Shown in pieces: positions 1 to 4,575 of a stretch of DNA of 6,508 nucleotides. How positions within the stretch are numbered: the first letter of the stretch is position 1; every line of letters begins with the position of its first letter. A program made the position numbers and the translations under genes. The DNA comes from Bdellovibrionales bacterium (GTDB lineage: Bacteria; Bdellovibrionota; Bdellovibrionia; Bdellovibrionales; JAMPXM01): contig SXRI01000265.1 of assembly GCA_005793615.1 (NCBI GenBank), positions 1 to 6,508 of the forward strand, given 5' to 3'. The notes under the pieces were generated by a model, which was given only the letters and a program-made list of their open reading frames with translations, was not told the DNA's origin and ran no database searches.

Positions 1-1
1 C

Positions 2-160
2 AGCTATCGCCTCATCGCACTTATCAATAGGTCTAGTGGTTTCGCTTTCGCCAAGATCTTGGTCTAGTTCTGATCGTCCGCCGTTCGCGTCCCATTTTGA
101 CACACTCTCGGTAACATTATTTACCGGTAAACGCGCCGCTGTCTCAATCTGAGACAGCTC
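2..160 (-). other. Open +1 frame continuing the serine protease beyond its stop codon (frameshifted 3' part)
   Basis: The protease frame ends GCC TTT TGA G. Skipping one T gives GCC TTT GAG CTG, and this frame then has no stop for 53 codons, up to the window edge. Across the shift the product reads TWAIAFELSQIETAARL, which looks like the last strand and C-terminal helix of a trypsin-like domain. A hydrophilic acidic stretch follows (for example SELDQDLGESE). A 53-codon run without a stop would occur by chance in roughly 8% of random frames, so the strength of the case is the fit to the protease fold, not length. Three explanations are possible: an indel in the T4 run that truncated the gene, a sequencing error, or programmed +1 slippage on UUU U. 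The first two are simpler. The end of the reading frame lies outside the window. Confidence 0.5.
138..158 (-). repeat. Perfect inverted repeat (8-bp stem, 5-nt loop) directly after the protease stop codon
   Basis: GCTGTCTC at 138-145 pairs with GAGACAGC at 151-158. An extra A-T pair at 146/150 would leave a 3-nt loop. The hairpin begins at the base after the TGA at 159-161. Neither side has the T-run of an intrinsic terminator: the leftward strand continues GGCGCGTTTACC, and the rightward strand has only a short A run (CTCAAAAGG). It could be a weak or Rho-assisted 3' end, or, if the +1 frame is translated, a structured coding segment just past the shift site. Confidence 0.5.
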
Positions 161-947
161 AAAAGGCGATTGCCCAGGTATGAGCTCGCGTTGTTGGGTC
201 CGCGAATGAGTTCATACCGATCACTTTTCCATTGGCGGCGATGACCGGCCCACCTGATAATCCGACGACGGGACGATAGCTCAAGCGTAGGCATGGCGCT
301 CCGCTGAGTTTGACATCATTTGCTTGAAGATGGATCGTACTTGATCTTTCAAGTAGCCCATGGGCATGCAAACGGCTGAGCCTTGGCACCGAGACTATCG
401 ATAGTTTTCCGGCATTGATTCTTAAGACCGGGCCAATTGAATGCGCCAAAAAGCCCTCTGTTTTTACGTCGCTGGCAGGGGTGCCCTGGCTGAGTTCGAA
501 AATGTAACGGCGTGGAACTTTGGTGTCGGTCCCGAGACTGATGCGAGTGAGGTCTTTACTGGCGTCTTCGCTGAGGTGTTCGGGTTTGAGTTCAATCGCG
601 GCTTCGTTTTCGTGAACGAGCCAGATCTGCACGGTTTCGATGGCATTTTGCGGCCTAAAGCTTGCCTTCTGGAGTACATGATAAGCGGTAATGGCGTGCG
701 AAGCTGAAGTGAAAAAGGCTGTGCCGGCGATGCCGCCCCGGGCCTCCTGGGTATGGCGGTTAAAAACGGCCACAAAGACGGCATAGGTCCGGGCGGAAGC
801 CGTGGTGGCAGCGGCTTTCGAGGCGGAGAGAGTGATCGCTGCGGCCGCTATTACTATGGTCGCCAAAGTCAGAAATTGCAGACAGACGGCGATAATTTCG
901 ACAGTTTTTTTACGGTTAAGTGTGTTTAGTAGGGCCTTAGGAGTCAT
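159..947 (-). CDS. Membrane-anchored trypsin-like (S1/HtrA-type) serine protease, stops at a probable frameshift site
   Basis: A 262-residue product with an ATG start. After a short basic N-terminus (NRKK at 11-14) there is one long hydrophobic segment, about residues 16-42, which should act as an uncleaved signal anchor and place the rest in the periplasm. The protease domain follows. The GTAFFTS strand at 75-81 leads to the catalytic His in AYHVL (His90), Asp132 sits in KDLTRI, and the nucleophile is Ser231 in GLSGGPV, followed by GKVIGMNS. The triad and oxyanion motif match the trypsin-like peptidases related to DegP/HtrA; no PDZ domain is visible. The frame ends in HTWAIAF, the last beta-strand, just before the C-terminal helix usual in this fold, at TTT TGA. 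Reading on in the +1 frame restores a helix-like sequence (see 2-160). The start has no clear Shine-Dalgarno; it lies 36 nt after the upstream gene, so coupled translation is likely. Substrate unknown. Confidence 0.75.
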   Translation of the reverse strand: MTPKALLNTLNRKKTVEIIAVCLQFLTLATIVIAAAAITLSASKAAATTASARTYAVFVAVFNRHTQEARGGIAGTAFFTSASHAITAYHVLQKASFRPQNAIETVQIWLVHENEAAIELKPEHLSEDASKDLTRISLGTDTKVPRRYIFELSQGTPASDVKTEGFLAHSIGPVLRINAGKLSIVSVPRLSRLHAHGLLERSSTIHLQANDVKLSGAPCLRLSYRPVVGLSGGPVIAANGKVIGMNSFADPTTRAHTWAIAF

Positions 948-983
948 ACCCGGTGCTATTGCAATTTGCGCAGCAGCAGCAAT

Positions 984-1670
984 TTAGTTTAACTCGTCAC
1001 TAGGTTCTTCTTCGATGGGTGAGGGCTGTGGTACTTTGCCTGAGCGTATGGCCTTCTGGACGGCGATCGCCAGCTCGGAATCAACTTCGGCCTTTTGAAG
1101 AGCGTCTTCACTTGTGAGCTCTTCGTTAAAGAGATTTTTGTCATGGAGGCCAAGCAGGCGGTCGGCTTCTTCCTCTAAACGACTGTTGAGGGTGGAGTGC
1201 TTTAGATAAACCGTTTCACCTTCAAAATCATAGGGCTGCCAAGTCAGCGGTACATCGATCTCCTCATCTTCGCCGAGATCCAAATACTCCTCCATGAGGC
1301 TTCCCAGTGCATCGATACAAACATAAAGTAACGCCATGGTTTTTGACTCACTAGTATCACTTGAATCACTGCTGCCAGGTACTGGCTGGTCGCTTAAGTC
1401 TGCGGATTCACCGGTGTTCGCCGCGGATTTCGGAAGATCGATGGAAGCTTCGAAGTTGATCTGTTTAATTCGGCCTTTTTCCAAGTAGCCAACGCGAACG
1501 ATGATTTCTTCGGGAAAAATGCGTCCCTCTACGAAGAACTCGCCATTCATTGACTCCAGTTCGAATTGACGGGCGAAAACCTCTTCAACCTTAGCGACAA
1601 AGTCAGTGGGTAATGCGGTCCATTGACGCGATGTGATGTGGCGGGGATGGAAGGTATTCGCACTCGGCAT
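984..1670 (-). CDS. Acidic cytoplasmic protein of unknown function
   Basis: I do not recognise this family. From the ATG at 1668-1670 the product has 228 residues, no signal peptide and no membrane segment. Three parts are visible. Residues 1-79 are a folded-looking block (FFVEGRIFPEEIIVRVGYLEKG, then INFEASIDL). Residues 80-110 are a Ser/Asp/Pro-rich linker, probably disordered. Residues 111-175 form a second block with a helix (LLYVCIDALGSLMEEYL), WQPYDFEGETVYLKHSTLNS, and LEEEADRLLGL. A charged tail ends PIEEEPSDELN. The ATG was chosen because AAAGGA (1680-1685) sits 9 nt before it. The same frame extends upstream to a GTG at 1761-1763 that would add 31 residues, but that GTG has no ribosome binding site and lies inside an inverted repeat. 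The protease gene follows after 36 nt in the same frame, so the two are probably co-transcribed. It could be an adaptor or regulator, but nothing here shows that. Confidence 0.75.
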   Translation of the reverse strand: MPSANTFHPRHITSRQWTALPTDFVAKVEEVFARQFELESMNGEFFVEGRIFPEEIIVRVGYLEKGRIKQINFEASIDLPKSAANTGESADLSDQPVPGSSDSSDTSESKTMALLYVCIDALGSLMEEYLDLGEDEEIDVPLTWQPYDFEGETVYLKHSTLNSRLEEEADRLLGLHDKNLFNEELTSEDALQKAEVDSELAIAVQKAIRSGKVPQPSPIEEEPSDELN

Positions 1671-1679
1671 TTCGTTAGT

Positions 1680-1685
1680 TCCTTT
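1680..1685 (-). promoter_or_regulatory. Ribosome binding site deciding the start of the unknown acidic gene
   Basis: The leftward strand reads AAAGGA with 9 nt to the ATG at 1670. This is much better than anything upstream of the GTG at 1763, so it favours the shorter 228-residue product. Confidence 0.6.
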
Positions 1686-1754
1686 CGGGCGATAATGGCG
1701 CTCAATAAAACTGGTCTCTAGGACGCTACATGTCTCTTCACTAGGCTCGCTACC

Positions 1755-1787
1755 GAGTTCCACCGAACTCTCAGGAGTTCGCCTGAG
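1755..1787 (-). repeat. Cluster of three overlapping, mutually exclusive hairpins
   Basis: Three inverted repeats overlap. GAGTTC 1755-1760 pairs with GAACTC 1765-1770 (loop 4). CGAACTC 1764-1770 pairs with GAGTTCG 1775-1781 (loop 4). CTCAGG 1770-1775 pairs with CCTGAG 1782-1787 (loop 6). The middle hairpin excludes each of the other two. They lie in the probable leftward leader of the gene at 984-1670, and the unused GTG at 1761-1763 falls in a loop. No T-run follows, so none of them is a plain intrinsic terminator. A role as a repressor operator, made of repeated GAGTTC/GAACTC half-sites, is equally possible. Confidence 0.5.
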
Positions 1788-1830
1788 TTAAGTAGCGGGT
1801 ACACGTTTTTCTCATGCTAGTGACTGGAGT

Positions 1831-1860
1831 TTGACAAGATGACAAGGCGAAGTTTATACC
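1831..1860 (+). promoter_or_regulatory. Candidate sigma70-type promoter for the miaB-gua gene run
   Basis: A perfect -35 box, TTGACA (1831-1836), is followed after 18 bp by TATACC (1855-1860), which matches the -10 consensus at 4 of 6 positions but lacks the final T. Transcription would start near 1867, giving a leader of about 80 nt before miaB. It is the best promoter-like match I found in the divergent region. Confidence 0.45.
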
Positions 1861-1881
1861 TCGAAGATTCTTTAGACACAA
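1853..1881 (-). promoter_or_regulatory. Candidate leftward promoter sharing the -10 region of the miaB promoter
   Basis: On the minus strand TTGTGT (1876-1881) is followed after 17 bp by TATAAA (1853-1858, 5 of 6 matches). The -35 box is weak (3 of 6). The start would be near 1846, giving a leader of about 175 nt before the ATG at 1670 that contains the hairpin cluster. The -10 bases overlap those of the rightward promoter, so the two could not be occupied at once. Confidence 0.3.
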
Positions 1882-1935
1882 TGCCGAAGTATTGGTAACA
1901 ATTTCATTTTTCGCCTTCGGTGGCGTCGCGGGCGC

Positions 1936-1940
1936 GGGAG
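1936..1940 (+). promoter_or_regulatory. Ribosome binding site supporting the TTG start of miaB
   Basis: GGGAG lies 7 nt before the TTG at 1948. The next in-frame ATG, at 2020, has only a weak GA-rich match upstream, so the TTG start is preferred. Confidence 0.6.
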
Positions 1941-1947
1941 TAAAACT

Positions 1948-3375
1948 TTGGATCATGGCAGTACTCAGGTCAACAATCATGCAAATCAGGCAAATCTTGA
2001 GGCGAGCGGCATTGCGAACATGAATCTTGGTCAAGGCGAAGGCGTGTACATTTCCACCTATGGCTGCCAGATGAATGTTAATGATTCAGAGCGGATGTTG
2101 GCGCTGCTGGAGATGGTGAACTTTGTCCCGGTTGAAAACCCAGAGCAGGCTTCACTTATCATTATCAACTCCTGCTCGGTGCGCGAAAAACCTGTCCACA
2201 AGGTTCATTCCGAGGTTGGCCGCTATCGTGAACTTAAGGAAAAAAATCCGCGTCTGAGAATTGGCGTCGCCGGCTGTGTTGCCCAACAGGAAAAGCAGAA
2301 ACTCCTTAAAGATGTTCCAGTTCTCGACTTCGTTTTCGGCACAGACTCCATTGATCAACTTCCCGATATCATCTCACGAACTTATGCGAGCAAAGAAAAA
2401 GTAGTTGCAGCGCGCTTTGAAAATGAAAAGCCGTATTCTGTTGAAACTTTGATTCGGCGGCCAGGGGTTGCGAGTTTTGTGAATATCATGAAGGGCTGTG
2501 ATAATTTCTGTACCTTCTGCGTAGTTCCCTTCACCCGCGGGCGAGAGCGCAGTCGAAATCTACAAGAGTTGATAAACGATATTCGCTCCTTGATCAAGCG
2601 AGGCACAAAAGAGGTGACTCTTCTCGGGCAGAATGTAAACAGCTATCGCTCCGACTGCGGTGCTGATTTCGCCAAACTTCTGCAAACGCTCGCTGAGGAT
2701 ACTGACATTCAGCGTATTCGCTATACCACCAGTCACCCGAAGGATTTCAATCAGGAGCTGGTTGATATCAGTCAAAAATATCGCAGCAAAATTTGCGACT
2801 ATATTCATCTGCCGGCGCAAAGTGGAAATACTGAGATGTTGGCGCGCATGAATCGTGGTTACACGCGCGAAGAATACCTTGATAAAGTGCGCATGATTCG
2901 CGCTGGTATTCCCGGAGTGGTTTTGTCGACGGATATTATTGTTGGCTTCCCGGGTGAAACTGAGGAGCAGTTTGCCGATACGGTGAGTCTTTGTGAGAAA
3001 GTTCGCTACGATAATATCTATTCGTTTAAGTATAGCCCGCGGCCGTTCACTAAGGCTGCGCGGTTTGCCGATCAAATCTCCGAAGTTGAGAAGCAGCGCC
3101 GGCTTCAGGTGTTGATTGATGTTCAGCGTGAAATCAGCTTTGATCTGGCTAAAGAGTACGATGGTATCGAAATTGAGGTTCTCCTTGAGGCGACGACGGA
3201 TACTGAGGGGCAGCTTCAAGGACGCACGACACAGAATAAGCTCGTGTTTTTGCAGGCGCCCGAATCCTTAATTGGTGCCACGGTGGCGGCGAATGTCGTG
3301 AAAGCATATCCAAGTGTTTTGCGGGCTGAACTGGTTTCGGTGGTAGGTCAGCAATCCCCCGGGTCGTTGCAATGA
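1948..3375 (+). CDS. miaB: tRNA-2-methylthio-N6-dimethylallyladenosine synthase MiaB
   Basis: A 475-residue radical-SAM methylthiotransferase, the family's usual size (E. coli MiaB has 474). MiaB converts i6A37 to ms2i6A37 in tRNAs reading UNN codons, using two [4Fe-4S] clusters and S-adenosylmethionine in the cytoplasm. The N-terminal methylthiotransferase domain shows its three cluster cysteines: Cys40 in TYGCQMN, Cys76 in NSCSVREK and Cys110 in AGCVAQQ. The radical-SAM CxxxCxxC motif is Cys184, Cys188 and Cys191 in GCDNFCTFCVVP, followed by TRGRERSR. HLPAQSGN and DIIVGFPGET are also typical. A TRAM RNA-binding domain occupies about 405-465. The DSE and NSCSVRE motifs fit MiaB better than MtaB or RimO. 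The start is TTG at 1948, supported by GGGAG 7 nt upstream; ATG at 2020 would remove 24 poorly conserved residues and remains possible. The stop overlaps the next start in ATGA. First gene of a probable five-gene operon. Confidence 0.95.
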   Translation: MDHGSTQVNNHANQANLEASGIANMNLGQGEGVYISTYGCQMNVNDSERMLALLEMVNFVPVENPEQASLIIINSCSVREKPVHKVHSEVGRYRELKEKNPRLRIGVAGCVAQQEKQKLLKDVPVLDFVFGTDSIDQLPDIISRTYASKEKVVAARFENEKPYSVETLIRRPGVASFVNIMKGCDNFCTFCVVPFTRGRERSRNLQELINDIRSLIKRGTKEVTLLGQNVNSYRSDCGADFAKLLQTLAEDTDIQRIRYTTSHPKDFNQELVDISQKYRSKICDYIHLPAQSGNTEMLARMNRGYTREEYLDKVRMIRAGIPGVVLSTDIIVGFPGETEEQFADTVSLCEKVRYDNIYSFKYSPRPFTKAARFADQISEVEKQRRLQVLIDVQREISFDLAKEYDGIEIEVLLEATTDTEGQLQGRTTQNKLVFLQAPESLIGATVAANVVKAYPSVLRAELVSVVGQQSPGSLQ

Positions 3376-3983
3376 CGAAAGTAAGCGATACGCTCCCCAA
3401 TGAAAAACGAAAACGAGTAAAATCGCCGTTGCGAGCCAAGGCGGTTTCCACTTTGGGCGAGTCAAAAGCCGCCAATTCTGATTCCGAAGGTATAGAGCTC
3501 TTTCCGCATGGAATCTCAGTGAGTTCGAATTTAGGGCGACCGGTTCTGATTTTGAAGGACAAGAACGCGCTTGAGGTTCTGCCGGTGTGGTTGAATCCTC
3601 TTGATGCAGGGGTTGCGCTCACTCATCTTTCGCAGGCTGGTGCAGGCAATACACCGCATTCGGTGACGCGTCAGATTCTCGAAATGGTAGAGTTTAAGCT
3701 CGAAAGCTGCCGGTTTGTGGAGTTGGTCGGACATCACCAGTTTGTGCTTTTGACGTTTAGCAGCCAAAATGGACCACGTACCATTCGTGTGCGAGCTGAC
3801 GAGGCCATGTCTTTTTGTCTGCAGGGATGCGCTCGCTTCTTTTGCAGCAAAGATCTTATGGCACGATGCCGAAACCTCGATTCCGACCTGACGCAGTTCG
3901 AGCAAAATCTGGCGCAAGGGCAAGTTCCAGGATTGCTAACAGAGATGGAAAAAGGTTCCAAGAAACATCCATACGTGATGTAA
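3372..3983 (+). CDS. Bifunctional nuclease (DUF151) family protein
   Basis: A 203-residue product whose middle part matches the BFN/DUF151 fold. After a basic, probably flexible N-terminus (KRKRVKSPLRAK near 12-23), about residues 47-150 carry the family pattern: GRPVLILKDK at 55-64, then LEVLPVWLNPLDAGVAL (67-83, family form LPIWIGPxEAxAIAL), TRQILEMVEFKLESCRFVEL, and IRVRADEAMSFCL (138-150). In the last motif the usual RPSDA is RADEA, so a family signature is altered. Members have been described as nucleases with DNase and RNase activity in plants and bacteria, but the role of most bacterial copies is unclear, so activity here is inferred from family only. It is longer than the usual bacterial version of about 130-170 residues, because of the N-terminal extension and a C-terminal tail. 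ATG overlaps the miaB stop as ATGA and lacks its own ribosome binding site, which points to translational coupling with miaB. Confidence 0.8.
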   Translation: MTKVSDTLPNEKRKRVKSPLRAKAVSTLGESKAANSDSEGIELFPHGISVSSNLGRPVLILKDKNALEVLPVWLNPLDAGVALTHLSQAGAGNTPHSVTRQILEMVEFKLESCRFVELVGHHQFVLLTFSSQNGPRTIRVRADEAMSFCLQGCARFFCSKDLMARCRNLDSDLTQFEQNLAQGQVPGLLTEMEKGSKKHPYVM

Positions 3984-4012
3984 TAGGCCCCACTCTTTCG
4001 GACCCACAACTT

Positions 4013-4016
4013 GAGG
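4013..4016 (+). promoter_or_regulatory. Ribosome binding site deciding the start of the gamma-carbonic-anhydrase-like gene
   Basis: GAGG lies 9 nt before the ATG at 4026. An in-frame TTG at 4011 overlaps this site and has no ribosome binding site of its own. GGCCTA (4015-4020) could pair with TAGGCC (3984-3989), directly after the previous stop, which would partly hide the site; the stem is only 6 bp with a 25-nt loop. Confidence 0.5.
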
Positions 4017-4025
4017 CCTACATTT

Positions 4026-4556
4026 ATGATTTTACCTCTTCTCGGCTATACCCCGAAGATCGGGGCAGGGACCTTTTTAACGGAATCCTCGCAAATCATC
4101 GGCGATGTCGCGATCGGGCGTGATTCCTCTATCTGGTTCAATACGGTTTTGCGTGGAGATGTTGGCCCCATCACGATCGGCGATGAAACCAATATTCAAG
4201 ACGGCACCGTTATTCACGGCACCTTTAAGAAAGCCTTCGCGCGTATCGGTAATCGCGTGACCATTGGTCATTCGGTGGTTTTGCACGGTTGTCGCGTTGA
4301 TGATCTTTGCCTTATCGGCATGGGTTCGATCGTCATGGATAATGCGCACATCGGCGCCCGTAATATCGTCGGAGCAGGCAGTCTTGTGACGGAAGATGCA
4401 AAATTTCTCGAAGAAGGTTGGTTGATTCTCGGTCGACCGGCGAAAGCTGTGCGCCGCTTGAAACCCGAGGAGCTGGCGTTTCTCGAGCAATCCGCGAATA
4501 ACTATTTGAATTATAAAACGTGGTACCAAAATCCGTCGCTGAAAGAGCGACCTTAA
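4026..4556 (+). CDS. Gamma-class carbonic anhydrase-like hexapeptide-repeat protein
   Basis: From the ATG at 4026 the product has 176 residues, the size of CamH/YrdA-type proteins. The sequence is a left-handed beta-helix of hexapeptide repeats (IIGDVAIG, PITIGDETNIQDG, ARIGNRVTIGHS, NAHIGARNIVGAGS) followed by a C-terminal helix (about 145-160). The three zinc-ligand histidines of the gamma class are present: His64 (VIHGT), His82 and His87 (GHSVVLHG, the characteristic five-residue spacing). Arg43 and Asp45 (RGD) and Gln58-Asp59 also match the active-site frame of Cam. The acidic loop with the proton-shuttle Glu of Methanosarcina Cam is absent, placing it with CamH/YrdA/PaaY-like members, many of which have weak or undetected carbonic anhydrase activity. 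It is expected to be a cytoplasmic trimer. An alternative TTG start at 4011 adds five residues but lacks a ribosome binding site. It sits 42 nt after the DUF151 gene and 19 nt before guaB. Confidence 0.88.
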   Translation: MILPLLGYTPKIGAGTFLTESSQIIGDVAIGRDSSIWFNTVLRGDVGPITIGDETNIQDGTVIHGTFKKAFARIGNRVTIGHSVVLHGCRVDDLCLIGMGSIVMDNAHIGARNIVGAGSLVTEDAKFLEEGWLILGRPAKAVRRLKPEELAFLEQSANNYLNYKTWYQNPSLKERP

Positions 4557-4563
4557 ACGCGAG

Positions 4564-4568
4564 AGGAG
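4564..4568 (+). promoter_or_regulatory. Ribosome binding site deciding the guaB start
   Basis: AGGAG within GAGAGGAGAG has 7 nt to the ATG at 4576. For the in-frame GTG at 4570 the spacing would be 1 nt, which is too short. The ATG is therefore preferred. Confidence 0.7.
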
Positions 4569-4575
4569 AGTGCAG

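Noticed and set aside
51..62. 12-bp perfect palindrome CCAAGATCTTGG, and another at 120-131 (TTTACCGGTAAA)
   Set aside because: Perfect palindromes, but single copies within what is probably coding sequence; no paired sites or promoter nearby to support an operator.
30..68. Direct repeat GGTCTAGT at 30-37 and 61-68
   Set aside because: An 8-bp repeat is too short to mean much without further copies.
3..152. Plus-strand frame open from the left edge to TGA at 150-152, which could be the tail of a rightward gene
   Set aside because: The product is Ser-rich with no recognisable end motif, while the opposite strand in this stretch continues the protease convincingly.
1671..1763. N-terminal extension of the unknown acidic gene to a GTG at 1761-1763
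   Set aside because: No ribosome binding site, it overlaps an inverted repeat, and the internal ATG at 1670 has AAAGGA at good spacing.
2560..3219. 219-codon open frame on the minus strand inside miaB
   Set aside because: It lies wholly antisense to strongly conserved radical-SAM coding sequence, shows no recognisable domain and has no ribosome binding site I could support.
4500..4530. AT-rich stretch with TATAAA before guaB, as a possible internal promoter
   Set aside because: No -35 box at suitable spacing; the bases are explained by Asn, Tyr and Lys codons at the end of the gamma-CA gene.
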